A program made the position numbers and the translations under genes. From contig NZ_WIRE01000001.1 in assembly GCF_009601165.1 (NCBI RefSeq), positions 1,860,001-1,924,000 on the forward strand: a DNA stretch of 64,000 nucleotides, written 5' to 3'. Of the stretch, positions 9,705-18,092 are shown piece by piece. The notes below the pieces were generated by a model. It saw nothing but the letters and a program-made list of their open reading frames with translations, was not told the origin of the DNA and did not search any database. How positions within the stretch are numbered: the first letter of the stretch is position 1; the number at the start of each line of letters is the position of its first letter. The DNA is from Alcanivorax sediminis. GTDB taxonomy: Bacteria > Pseudomonadota > Gammaproteobacteria > Pseudomonadales > Alcanivoracaceae.

Positions 9705-10163
9705 ATGTTAAGAGTTTGTGCTCTGGCTGTGCTTGCCGTCTCTTGCGTGGGCTGTTCCACGGTCTACCCCTACAAGGATGAGGCACGCAAAGATGCCGCG
9801 GTGGTTACCCTGAAAACCACCCTGAACTCCGCAGGCTTCCTCGCCTCCCATGAGGTGGATGTTGATGTCTACCAGCGGGAAGGGGAGTGTGGCTTTGCCT
9901 ATAACGGTACTATTGAAGAGGACGACGCAGGCGCGAAGGTTCCACCGGGGCAGCCGTTGTATTTATCCGTGGGGTATTATCGCAGTGGCATCCTGAGCAA
10001 TCCTGTCAACCGGGAAAACCGCGTGTACTTCATCCCCCAGCCCTCGCGCTACTATGAAGTCGACTACATCAAGAACCGCGACGGCTACTCCTTCAAGCTT
10101 TACGACGTGAGTAACGGAGGCCGGACTGAGCTGGAATGGGAAACCTGGCGGCTGTGTAGCTGA
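9705..10163 (+). CDS. Putative lipoprotein of unknown function
   Basis: A 152-residue exported protein with a hydrophobic signal segment and a lipobox at SCVGC (Cys about residue 17). The mature part has no family I recognise. The ATG at 9705 follows the stop of the preceding lipoprotein gene by 2 nt, and GGAG at 9693-9696 serves as ribosome site inside the upstream coding sequence, which argues for an operon with translational coupling. A start 18 nt earlier is possible but would lengthen the signal peptide without better ribosome-site spacing. Function unknown. Confidence 0.75.
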   Translation: MLRVCALAVLAVSCVGCSTVYPYKDEARKDAAVVTLKTTLNSAGFLASHEVDVDVYQREGECGFAYNGTIEEDDAGAKVPPGQPLYLSVGYYRSGILSNPVNRENRVYFIPQPSRYYEVDYIKNRDGYSFKLYDVSNGGRTELEWETWRLCS

Positions 10164-10508
10164 TCTCTACCCCTAGTGACCCAATGTAGGCCGGGACGCT
10201 GTCCTGGCCTGCAGCGCAAGAACGTCCCAGTAGGTTCCTCCGTGTCCGTCGCTGCCAAAGCGAATTCCATTAAAGTCCGCCAGTGTCCTTTGACATCCAT
10301 CACTATTGTATAGGTTTTGGTGTAGCCAGCCTGCACCATCTTCTAGAAGCGCCAGTAAATAAGCCATAAGCACACCCATGCATCATCGGCGTATGTTGGC
10401 TCAGGTCCGCGCTCACTTTACCTCCGGGGGATTCAACGGATTTCAGATCAAGTCGGCCATGATATAGCGATTGGGAGTGGGAATCATGGTCCATTCCTCC
10501 CCTAATCT
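10164..10508. other. Intergenic stretch without recognisable gene
   Basis: No reading frame with a credible ribosome site, no RNA gene and no strong hairpin was seen. It separates the two-lipoprotein operon from the broken RAYT element. Confidence 0.5.
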
Positions 10509-10526
10509 GGGACACCCATAAATTGG
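10509..10526. repeat. Left inverted repeat of RAYT element
   Basis: GGGACACCCATAAATTGG lies 92 nt before the transposase start. Its reverse complement, CCAATTTATGGGTGTCCC, matches the sequence at 11619-11636 at most positions, so the two flank the transposase as imperfect inverted repeats. Confidence 0.5.
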
Positions 10527-10618
10527 ACAAAATCTTACGCGAAGAATCGTCACATTCTGATACTTTGCTGTTCTTTTGATCAGTATTATTAGGTCATGGA
10601 TAGGCAAGGAGGCTGACC

Positions 10619-11599
10619 ATGACTCGCGCTCGTTATACTCAGGTATCCCTGGATTCGACCCCTTACTATCACTGTGTCTGCCGCTGTGTGCGGCGGGCCT
10701 TTCTTTGTGGCAATGATCACTATTCCGGGCAGGATTATGAGCACCGTCGCCAGTGAGTAGTGGATCGGCTGGCAGTGTTGGCGGAGGTCTTTGCCATTGA
10801 TCTGTGTGCCTATGCGGTGATGTCCAATCACTACCACCTTGTGCTTCGTATCCACCAGCAGAAAGCCTTGTCCTGGTCGGATCGAGAAGTGGCTAAGCGC
10901 TGGATGCAGCTTTTCAGCGGCCCTCTGATCGTCAAGCGCTGGCTGAAAGGGGAGGCCGAGGATGCGGAATCCCTCAAAGCAGAGGAGATCGTCTCTCAAT
11001 GGCGTGAGAGGCTTTATGATCTGGGCTGGTTCATGAAATGCCTGAATGAGCACCTTGCCAGACAGGCCAATGAAGAGGATTGCTGCAAAGGGCGCTTCTG
11101 GGAAAGCCGCTACAAGTGTCAGGCCTTGCTGGATGAGCAGGCCGTGCTGCAGTGCATGGCCTATGTTGACCTGAATCCGGTCAGGGCAGATATGGCAGCT
11201 ACACCTGAACAATCCGATTACACCTCGATTCAGCAACGCGCGCTGAAGACACAGAAAAAGCTGGAGAAAACCAACCAGCCCAAGTTACTCGCCTTGGTTG
11301 ATGCCGATACCATCAATAGTGAGCATGAAGACACGATTTGCCGATTCAGGCTGATGGACTATCTAGAGCTGGTTGATAGCACGGGGCGAGTTGTTCGGGA
11401 CGATAAGCGTGGCGCGATTTCCGTTCAGGCGGTGGGGGTGCTGGGTCGATTAGGTATCGATGAGAAGACCTGGTTGGCACATATGAGGCCAACGAAACGG
11501 CGAAGACCTGTTGCTCTGGGAGCAGTGCATAAGCTGAAAGAATACGCTGAAGTGACTGGTAGGAAGTGGATCTCGGGACAAAGCCTGGTTGGGTGGTAA
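10619..11599 (+). pseudogene. RAYT/IS200-like (Y1) transposase interrupted by TGA
   Basis: Related to REP-associated tyrosine transposases, HUH single-strand nucleases. The frame opens at ATG 10619 after AGGAGG, reads [19 protein letters not shown] and a CVRRAFLCG block, then hits TGA at 10754-10756 directly after EHRRQ. It continues in the same frame with VVDRLAVLAEVFAID, followed by the HUH motif (SNHYHLVL) and the YVDLNPVRA segment containing the usual catalytic Tyr region. Intact relatives have Trp at the stop (HRRQW), so a single TGG-to-TGA change explains the break. Without the stop it would encode 326 residues, normal for the family. Restart at GTG 10760 would lose the conserved N-terminus, so the element is probably inactive, although readthrough or a fragment product cannot be excluded. 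Imperfect inverted repeats flank it. Confidence 0.85.
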
Positions 11600-11618
11600 G
11601 CTTTTGTTATGGCTGGTT

Positions 11619-11636
11619 GAATTTATGCGTGTCACC
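11619..11636. repeat. Right inverted repeat of RAYT element
   Basis: GAATTTATGCGTGTCACC, 19 nt after the transposase stop, is the imperfect inverse of 10509-10526. RAYT genes are normally associated with palindromic repeats rather than classical terminal repeats, so this pair may mark the mobilised unit. Confidence 0.45.
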
Positions 11637-11712
11637 AAGTTTCCCCAAGTTTACCCCTCAACGATTTGAGAGTTAGATTCGGGCTTCCGGATATAGAAGA
11701 GATTTAGGTTAA

Positions 11713-12288
11713 ATGATTTTTATGAAGGGATCTGATTTTTTTAGCTATGTTTATACGGCACTTTCAGAGGTGATGTCAGGTTATGGTTTCTCTTGGAATG
11801 AAGGTGATTTCTATAGAGAAAGGTCTGGTGTTTTTAGAGATTTGATATCTTTCGATCCATTTGATGCTAAGTTCAGGGTCATAGTCGGGGTTAACTACCC
11901 TTTCAATGATGCGGATGCTGACTTGTCGGCACCGCCAGATGGTGCATTGCTGGCCAAATTCTACACCGGTGCGAGTTTGTCTGACCGGGTGAGGGAGTTT
12001 CCAGTGTTTTTAGTGAAGAAAGACCCTTCATTCTTGAATAAGTTTGTACAGGTTTTAGAGTCTGAAATTATTCCATTTTTAGATTCGGTGGTTTCTCCTG
12101 AGATCTATGCTGATAAGCTTTCAGATGAAGACTGCGTTGCCAAATATCAGATATACAAAATGGAAGGGTTGACAGAAAAAGCTAAAGCGCAAGGATGGGA
12201 GGTGTTAAAACGCTATAAAAATATGCGTGACATCGAAAAAATTGATCTGTTCATAAAAAATGACGTAGAGCCATTTTTAAAAGAATAA
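11713..12288 (+). CDS. Hypothetical AT-rich orphan protein, possibly immunity-like
   Basis: A 191-residue soluble protein without signal peptide or membrane segment. The N-terminal part (GYGFSW, then DFYRERSG and FRVIVGVNYP) recalls small DUF4304-like proteins often seen near polymorphic toxins, but this is a weak resemblance. The C-terminus is Lys-rich and predicted helical. Codon and base composition are markedly AT-rich compared with flanking core genes, matching the toxin tip and its lipoprotein neighbour. It stands alone after the RAYT element, with an A/G-rich leader (GAAGAG, AGG) before ATG 11713; ATG 11722 is an alternative. It could be an orphan immunity gene stranded by rearrangement. 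Confidence 0.6.
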   Translation: MIFMKGSDFFSYVYTALSEVMSGYGFSWNEGDFYRERSGVFRDLISFDPFDAKFRVIVGVNYPFNDADADLSAPPDGALLAKFYTGASLSDRVREFPVFLVKKDPSFLNKFVQVLESEIIPFLDSVVSPEIYADKLSDEDCVAKYQIYKMEGLTEKAKAQGWEVLKRYKNMRDIEKIDLFIKNDVEPFLKE

Positions 12289-12361
12289 ACGTGCAAATAA
12301 TCGGGGGCACGCATCAATTTGTGAATGCTATTGCTTCATGATACTCCCGGTAAAGTAACGA

Positions 12362-12799
12362 TTAGTGTTGCAGTAACCAGTAGATACCGATGCCCAGGGC
12401 GATAGCACCGAATGGCATCCCAAGTAGGGCACTGGCATCGATCCAGTGTCCGTAGCGCCTGGCAGACTGCTCCTGCCCGGCTTCTGTTGCGAGGTAACGC
12501 TGCCGTACCGGATACAGGCAGAAAAGGTTGGCGAACACGGCGGCCAGCCCTGCGCTTATCTTTAATTGGTACAACCCTTCGGTCAAAAAACGTTGATGGT
12601 CGAACAGTAATGCTCCCGTGATCAGAACGGTGACGAACGCGGGGATTTCGACCCAGCGGTCAATCATGCGATGCAGGTCGGGCACGGCCAGTTTCCAACG
12701 CGGGTGACGCCCACCGTATTGCTCCACAATTATTTCTGTTGCTACGCAGCCGATCCAGAACATGACTGCCGACAGGTGTAGCAGTTGCAGAGCGCTCAT
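12362..12799 (-). CDS. Small four-helix integral membrane protein
   Basis: A 145-residue protein with about four hydrophobic helices and conserved-looking His residues (LHLSAVMFWIG at the start, HRMIDRW in the middle, HWIDASALLG near the end), resembling DUF2269/CopD-like membrane proteins that may hold haem or metal. It is the last gene of the minus-strand group that begins with the PaaX-like regulator; 34 nt separate it from the preceding desaturase. An electron-transfer or membrane-adaptation role beside the desaturases is attractive but only inferred. Confidence 0.65.
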   Translation of the reverse strand: MSALQLLHLSAVMFWIGCVATEIIVEQYGGRHPRWKLAVPDLHRMIDRWVEIPAFVTVLITGALLFDHQRFLTEGLYQLKISAGLAAVFANLFCLYPVRQRYLATEAGQEQSARRYGHWIDASALLGMPFGAIALGIGIYWLLQH

Positions 12800-12833
12800 G
12801 CGATTCCCTCTTTTGTTATGGCAAGGTTGGCTT

Positions 12834-13841
12834 TTATTTATCGAGTTGCGAACAGGCTCTGATTACGCCGCCGTATGTCCAGCCGGGGGGCACCTTGGCT
12901 TGTTTGAGCAAGTGGGAGTGCAGGGCGGGTAAGCGGTAGTAAGGCGTGCTGGCGATCAGGTGATGTTCAAGATGATAGTTGACGCGCAGTGGTGCCACCG
13001 TTAACCGCCCGAGTAGGCCGGCATAGGTCGTCCGGGTATTTTTCACTGTGTCGGGAACGTCTTGCAAACAGGCATGTTCGGCCATTGCGCGCAAGCGAAC
13101 GATTACTGAGAAAGGGCTCATGTAGGCAAACACCCAGCACGCGTAGAGCCAGCCATAGCCGGAGGCAGCCAGTGCCAGGTACAGAAGCGCGTTGGTAAGT
13201 ATCGTTGCCCAGGAATCTTTAAAAAATCGCACCACAAATTCCCACCAGCGCAGGCTCCTGGATTGTGGCTCAGGCTCGCCGATAGCGTCGGACCATTTCA
13301 GCACGCCAGCGCTCATCAGTACCCGACCCAACATGAATTTGATACCGGTAATGCCAAGAATGTCGCGCAGGAATTTCCGTGCCAGTGAACCCGGAGTAAC
13401 TGGATAAGCGCTGTATAGGGGGCGATCCGGATCATAATCTGCGGTGGTGTTTGTATGGTGAACCATATGGTGCGCTCGAAATTTTGCTACCGAATTCCAT
13501 ATCGGTTTTGCTGCTAGCCAGTCAGTCAGAACATCGTTTCCCCAGCGAGACTTAAACAACGTGTTGTGTGCTGCCTCATGCATAAGGATGGCTAGAGCCA
13601 GGTGACGACCGCCAAGGACAATGAACCCAATCAGGAACAGAGGCAGGCCTGCGTACAAAGGAAGCGTGCTGGCTAGCGCCATAGCGGCGAAGGCCAGAGC
13701 GATGACAGACCAGACCGACACGATAGCCCAGAGGCCTCGCAGATCAGAGCGAGCGGTAAAGTGCTTGAGTTCCTCACGATTCAGGAAGTCGGTCACACGG
13801 TGGCCGCGAATTTGCGGTGTTTCGGTCTCAATGTTGTTCAT
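12834..13841 (-). CDS. Membrane fatty acid desaturase (paralog 1)
   Basis: A 335-residue diiron membrane desaturase/hydroxylase-type protein. The three histidine boxes are clear: HEAAH, HHMVHH and HLEHH. Two hydrophobic pairs before box 1 and between boxes 2 and 3 fit the usual topology. The ATG at 13841 (MNNIETETPQI) is preferred over an upstream start because the extra 44 residues have no similarity to the sister proteins. It is the third desaturase in the operon, 29 nt after the second. The substrate is probably an acyl chain in a membrane lipid or thioester; regioselectivity cannot be read from sequence. Confidence 0.85.
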   Translation of the reverse strand: MNNIETETPQIRGHRVTDFLNREELKHFTARSDLRGLWAIVSVWSVIALAFAAMALASTLPLYAGLPLFLIGFIVLGGRHLALAILMHEAAHNTLFKSRWGNDVLTDWLAAKPIWNSVAKFRAHHMVHHTNTTADYDPDRPLYSAYPVTPGSLARKFLRDILGITGIKFMLGRVLMSAGVLKWSDAIGEPEPQSRSLRWWEFVVRFFKDSWATILTNALLYLALAASGYGWLYACWVFAYMSPFSVIVRLRAMAEHACLQDVPDTVKNTRTTYAGLLGRLTVAPLRVNYHLEHHLIASTPYYRLPALHSHLLKQAKVPPGWTYGGVIRACSQLDK

Positions 13842-13870
13842 TTCGGCATTCCGTTTTCGTAAGTTCTTCT

Positions 13871-14869
13871 TTAAGCAGAAGAAACAATGCGCATTACCTG
13901 CCAATAACTGGGTGGGGCGGGCGCTACCTGCCGTTCTCGCAACATGTGATGCATGGTTTTCAAGCGGAACCACGGCACTGATGCCATGGCGTGATGCTCA
14001 ATGTGGTAGTTCACGTTCAAAGGCGCCACAAAGGTTCTGGCGATCCAGCCCGCCCGGGTGGTTCGGGTGTTTTTGAACATATCGGTGCTGTGTTCAGTAC
14101 AGGCGTGTTCGGCCAGGGCGCGAATGCGGATAAACAGTGGGTAAGGAATCAGATAGGCAACCAGCCAGGCCAGATACAGTTCCGGGTAGCCACATAGAGC
14201 AAGCACGGCGAATAACACCAGATTGGTGATAATGGTCGGCGAAGCATTGCGGACCAACAGGGCCAGATGAAAAGGCTGGCCTTGATAGGGCAGGCGTTCC
14301 ACATTGGTGGCGACGGTCCATTTCAGGATGCCGGCATCCATCAGCAGGCGCCCCGTCAGGAATTTCAGCCCGGTCATTCCGCACATGTCACGCAGGAGTT
14401 TTCTCAGCAGGGAGGCCCGCGTGGTGGGCAGCCCTGTGATCAGCGAAATATCGCTGTCTTCATCCGTACCGGTGCGAGTGTGGTGGATAAAGTGGTGCGC
14501 GCGATATTTGGCAAGGTCCAGTCCAATGGGCCGTGCGCATAGCCAGTCGGTTAGTCCGTTGTTGGCCCACTGGGTTTTGAACAGGGTTTTGTGGGTTGCT
14601 TCGTGGGTAATGATCGCAAGCGCAAGTTGTCGACCGCCGAGCAGGGCAATCCCTGCGATGATCATCGGAATAGCCAGGGGTAACGGTTGAGCCATGGCCC
14701 AACCGATCAACGCAAAGGAACTCGCAATCAATACCCAGGTGGATATGATGGCCCAGGCGCCAGTCAGATCTGAGCGCGCTGTCAGTAGGCGTATTTCATC
14801 CCGGTTCAGTATGTCGGTGATTTTTCTCCGGGTCTCCGGACTGTGCTTATAAACCGCATCATTGTTCAT
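13871..14869 (-). CDS. Membrane fatty acid desaturase (paralog 2)
   Basis: A 332-residue protein closely similar to its two neighbours, with boxes HEATH, HHFIHH and HIEHH and a shared N-terminal block (SPETRRKITDILNRDEIRLL, then TARSDL). It starts 22 nt after the stop of paralog 3, in the same operon. Tandem duplication of whole desaturase genes is the simplest origin. Differences concentrate in the N-terminus and in the loop between boxes 2 and 3, where substrate or redox partner choice may differ. Confidence 0.87.
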   Translation of the reverse strand: MNNDAVYKHSPETRRKITDILNRDEIRLLTARSDLTGAWAIISTWVLIASSFALIGWAMAQPLPLAIPMIIAGIALLGGRQLALAIITHEATHKTLFKTQWANNGLTDWLCARPIGLDLAKYRAHHFIHHTRTGTDEDSDISLITGLPTTRASLLRKLLRDMCGMTGLKFLTGRLLMDAGILKWTVATNVERLPYQGQPFHLALLVRNASPTIITNLVLFAVLALCGYPELYLAWLVAYLIPYPLFIRIRALAEHACTEHSTDMFKNTRTTRAGWIARTFVAPLNVNYHIEHHAMASVPWFRLKTMHHMLRERQVAPAPPSYWQVMRIVSSA

Positions 14870-14891
14870 GTCGTTATCTCCGCAAGTCCTT

Positions 14892-15944
14892 TCAGGCAGG
14901 ATTCACCGAAGGGCGCTGGGCGCCACTGCCCATGATTTTCAGTACTTGCCAATACGTGGGAGGAACAGGGACGGCTCCCCGTTCTTGCAGCATCTTGTGG
15001 GCGGTAGCAAGGCGAAACCACGGACAGGACGCGACGATGTGGTGCTCCATGTGATAGTTGACGCCAATCGGTGCAACCAGCGCGCGCGCCAGCCAGCCGG
15101 CTTTTACCGTTCGGGTATTCTCGAACATGTTCAGGTTGCGGGCGCAGGCAGCATGCTCTGCCATGGAGCGAATGCGCATAAACGCCATGAAAAAGGTGAG
15201 ATGGGCCACCACCCAACACAGGTATAGCCAAGCATGCCCAGCCAGGTATAAAGCACCGAATAACAGAATATTGGTGAGCAGCATCGGTGTGGATTCCGTG
15301 ATAAGGCTGATGATGGGCTGATACCAGCGCCGTTCGTTTTGAGGCAGCCACTTCACTTCACCGGTCACGGTCCAGTTCAGTATTCCTGCGTCCATCAGAA
15401 CCCGGCCCAGCAGAAACTTGATTCCGATCAGGCCACTCAAGTCACGGGCGAATTTGCGGGCCAGGGATTGAGGTGAGGTAGGGTAGCCATTACGCAGAAT
15501 CAGGTCGGGGTCATCATCCGTACCGGTACGGGTGTGATGAATAAAATGGTAATCACGATACTTGGAGAGATCATTCCAAAGCGGGCGAGCGCAAAGCCAA
15601 TCTGTAAGGCGTTGGTTAAGCCACTTGGTTTTAAACAGGGTGCCGTGGGATGCATCATGCACGATGATCGACAACGACAGCTGACGTCCCGCCAGAAACA
15701 GCATGCCGACAATGATGCCGGGTACAGCAAGCCATATTGATTGTTGGCTGACCCAGGCCATCAAGGTGAATATCAGAGCAACTCCGCCCCAGGTCATGAC
15801 AATAGCCCAGGCACCCATCAGGTCAGACCGTTTTGTCAGCATGGCAATTTCCTGACGGGAAAAGATGTCGGTCACTTTCTGGCGGGTTTCAGGACTGTTT
15901 TGATAAACAGCATCGCTATTGATTTCGTGCATGGTCTTGCTCAT
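14892..15944 (-). CDS. Membrane fatty acid desaturase (paralog 3, operon-proximal)
   Basis: A 350-residue desaturase with boxes HDASH, YHFIHH and HMEHH. The ATG at 15944 (MSKTMHEINSDAVYQNSPE) comes 1 nt after the stop codon of the PaaX-like gene, so the two are translationally coupled; a longer frame runs back through the regulator in another phase and is not used. It differs from the sisters in box 1 (HDASH rather than HEATH). The start context GAGGG about 10 nt upstream lies within the regulator's last codons. Confidence 0.87.
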   Translation of the reverse strand: MSKTMHEINSDAVYQNSPETRQKVTDIFSRQEIAMLTKRSDLMGAWAIVMTWGGVALIFTLMAWVSQQSIWLAVPGIIVGMLFLAGRQLSLSIIVHDASHGTLFKTKWLNQRLTDWLCARPLWNDLSKYRDYHFIHHTRTGTDDDPDLILRNGYPTSPQSLARKFARDLSGLIGIKFLLGRVLMDAGILNWTVTGEVKWLPQNERRWYQPIISLITESTPMLLTNILLFGALYLAGHAWLYLCWVVAHLTFFMAFMRIRSMAEHAACARNLNMFENTRTVKAGWLARALVAPIGVNYHMEHHIVASCPWFRLATAHKMLQERGAVPVPPTYWQVLKIMGSGAQRPSVNPA

Positions 15945-15945
15945 C

Positions 15946-16779
15946 TTAATGCGCCCTCGTCTCTTCGCCATTTGAGGCACTGTCGTTTCTGACCTGTTTA
16001 TATAGAGATAGCCAAATGGCTTGCCCGGCCTGGTCAAATTGAAGAACGGATTCAATGAATTTATGCCGCTCAAGGCTGTCGACCAGCTCGTCGGGTAACA
16101 GTGGATCGAACACCAGTTTTCGAATGGCCGCATCGCCAATCACGAACGACTCCCGGGCGGCTTCCTCGATGTCCAGTTCCTTGTGTCGCGATAGCCATTC
16201 CTCCAGCCGCAGGCGAGTATCCCGATACATTTCAGTCAACGCTTCGCCGCTCCAGAGGCGGCGTGCCCGCTGGTCTCGTTCATCATCAAGGCTGCTGATT
16301 TCAAAGACCGGAGCTTCTGCTTCAAGTCCCTGAGAATAGAGACGCTGGCGTAATGCATTGCCCGTTTCATTCAGGTTGTTGGGGCGAATGAACAGATCTT
16401 TTTCAAGCTCGCGAAAACCATTCATGGCCAGAGCCCGTTCGCGAAGCCGTAATGCGGCGCGATCAGAGCGGCCTAACCCGGCGCAATGCACGGCGAGCCA
16501 ATGACCATCCCAGGCTTTGAGGCGTTGTTCTACGGTACGCCACTTGCTGATCCCGTATGCCAGTTCGCTGGCTTGATGGCTGAGTTCGTACTGCCCTCGG
16601 CCGCACGCTTGAATGAGCCCTTCTGCGGAGAGGCGGGCCAGGGTGACCCGGACGGTGGTCTCTTTAATGCCAAAGAGGGCGCAGGCCTCGATCATTTCCT
16701 TGACACTGATCGACTGCATAAACGCCATAAAAAAATTCAGTATTAGCCGCTTGGGCTTTAGCGCATTACGTGACGTCAT
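15946..16779 (-). CDS. PaaX-family transcriptional regulator
   Basis: A 277-residue regulator with an N-terminal winged helix (roughly residues 15-80, including KETTVRVTLARLSAEGLI) and the long PaaX-type C-terminal part with VEQRLKAWDGHWLAV and RERALAMNGFRELEKDLFIRP. PaaX proteins repress aromatic/acyl-CoA catabolic genes and respond to CoA thioesters. Here it heads an operon of three desaturases and a membrane protein, and lies opposite an enoyl-CoA hydratase-like gene, which suggests acyl-CoA sensing. ATG 16779 is used; GTG 16791 is an alternative. Likely autoregulated from the 16780-17042 interval. Confidence 0.8.
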   Translation of the reverse strand: MTSRNALKPKRLILNFFMAFMQSISVKEMIEACALFGIKETTVRVTLARLSAEGLIQACGRGQYELSHQASELAYGISKWRTVEQRLKAWDGHWLAVHCAGLGRSDRAALRLRERALAMNGFRELEKDLFIRPNNLNETGNALRQRLYSQGLEAEAPVFEISSLDDERDQRARRLWSGEALTEMYRDTRLRLEEWLSRHKELDIEEAARESFVIGDAAIRKLVFDPLLPDELVDSLERHKFIESVLQFDQAGQAIWLSLYKQVRNDSASNGEETRAH

Positions 16780-16974
16780 AATCAATTTCACACTATCTGG
16801 TAAGGGAATGATGATCGCTCATAGGCAGCACGAGCGGATATTGAGCGCATAAAAACAGTTCTTTAACGCCAATTGGGTGGCTCAGCTTCGCCTGCAGATT
16901 CGCGTGCCTTGCTTGTCAGGATCGGGTTTGGTGCCAACCAGTAAACATTACATAAAATGTCGACAGGTAATTAT

Positions 16975-16992
16975 ATGTGTAATATAACACAT
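16975..16992. promoter_or_regulatory. Palindromic operator candidate in divergent promoter region
   Basis: ATGTGTAATATAACACAT is an 18-bp palindrome with one mismatched pair, sitting in an AT-rich stretch between the PaaX-like gene and the hydratase gene. A related half site, ATTGTGTAAT, recurs at about 17011-17020. It is a natural binding site candidate for the PaaX-like protein, though it is not the known PaaX consensus. Confidence 0.45.
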
Positions 16993-17042
16993 GAAGTCAA
17001 TATATTTAATATTGTGTAATGATCGAGTGGAGAGCCCGTCCT

Positions 17043-17957
17043 GTGAATACCCTTTCAACGATGACCTACGAAGTAACTGGCCGCATTGCCAGGATCACCC
17101 TGAATAGACCCAGTCGTGGGAACGGCATAACGATGGATCTGCCCATTGAGCTAAAAGCGTGTGTAGAAAGAGCCAATCAGGATCAGTCCGTCCACGTCAT
17201 CGCCCTTTCGGGTAACGGCTCCGGATTTTGCGGTGGCTATGATCTTGTCGAGAGCGCAGAGGCGTTGATGGAGGGCGGCGAAGACCCCCGCAGGCCCGCT
17301 GGCACCGTGTTGGACCCGCTAGTGCAAATGAAGAACCACCAACCCAATAGCAATTGGGACCCCATGGTCGATTACGCGATGATGAGTCGCAATGTGAAGG
17401 GCTTTATGAGTCTGTTTCACAGCGAAAAACCCGTTGTCTGCAAGGTGCATGGGTTTTGTGTGGCAGGAGGGACCGATATGGCGCTTTGCTCTGATCTGCT
17501 TGTGATCGCGGATGACGCCAAAATTGGTTATCCGCCGGCGCGGGTATGGGGATCACCGACCACGTCGATGTGGGTATACCGGCTTGGCATCGAGAAAGCC
17601 AAGCGCCTGCTGTTTACCGGCGATTGCCTCAGTGGCAAGGAAGCGGTGGAGTGGGGCCTGGCTGTTGAATCCGCTCCGGCATCATCGCTGGATGAGCGAT
17701 TTGAGTGCTTGCTGGAACGTATTGCGCGGATGCCGGTAAATCAGCTGGTGATGATGAAGTTGCTGACCAATCAAACCCTCTTGAATCAGGGCCTTAACAC
17801 CACCCAAATGCTGGGCACGATTCTGGATGGCATTACACGTCATACCCAGGAAGGTTATGACTTCCAGCAGCTTGCCATGAGAGAAGGGTTCAAGGAGGCG
17901 GTGCGACAGCGAGATGAACCGTTTGGCGATTATGGAATGAGTACATTCAAGGGGTAA
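17043..17957 (+). CDS. Enoyl-CoA hydratase/isomerase (crotonase) family protein
   Basis: A 304-residue crotonase-fold enzyme acting on CoA thioesters. The two oxyanion-hole segments are visible: GSGFCGGYDL and CVAGGTDMALCSDL. The segment between them is longer than in classic hydratases and rich in Asn, Pro and Met, so hydratase, isomerase or hydrolase activity are all possible. GTG 17043 is chosen because GGAGAG lies about 8 nt upstream; ATG 17019 in the same frame has no ribosome site. It is transcribed away from the PaaX-like/desaturase operon and probably shares its regulator. It ends convergently with the cytochrome operon, with a GC-rich hairpin between them. Confidence 0.85.
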   Translation: MNTLSTMTYEVTGRIARITLNRPSRGNGITMDLPIELKACVERANQDQSVHVIALSGNGSGFCGGYDLVESAEALMEGGEDPRRPAGTVLDPLVQMKNHQPNSNWDPMVDYAMMSRNVKGFMSLFHSEKPVVCKVHGFCVAGGTDMALCSDLLVIADDAKIGYPPARVWGSPTTSMWVYRLGIEKAKRLLFTGDCLSGKEAVEWGLAVESAPASSLDERFECLLERIARMPVNQLVMMKLLTNQTLLNQGLNTTQMLGTILDGITRHTQEGYDFQQLAMREGFKEAVRQRDEPFGDYGMSTFKG

Positions 17958-18059
17958 TTCGCTGGCGACACGCTTCGACCAGGTGCTGTACTGCAAAGAT
18001 GCCTGGTGGCAGCCTGACATCCGTCTGCTTTTTTGACCCGTCTCTTGAGATATGAAAGC

Positions 18060-18082
18060 GAGGACGCGCAAGGCGCGTCCTC
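18060..18082. terminator. Bidirectional hairpin between convergent genes
   Basis: GAGGACGCGC and GCGCGTCCTC form a perfect 10-bp stem around AAG. It lies between the stops of the crotonase gene and the diheme cytochrome gene. There is no long T run on either side, so termination strength is uncertain. Confidence 0.6.
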
Positions 18083-18092
18083 TCTTGGATGC

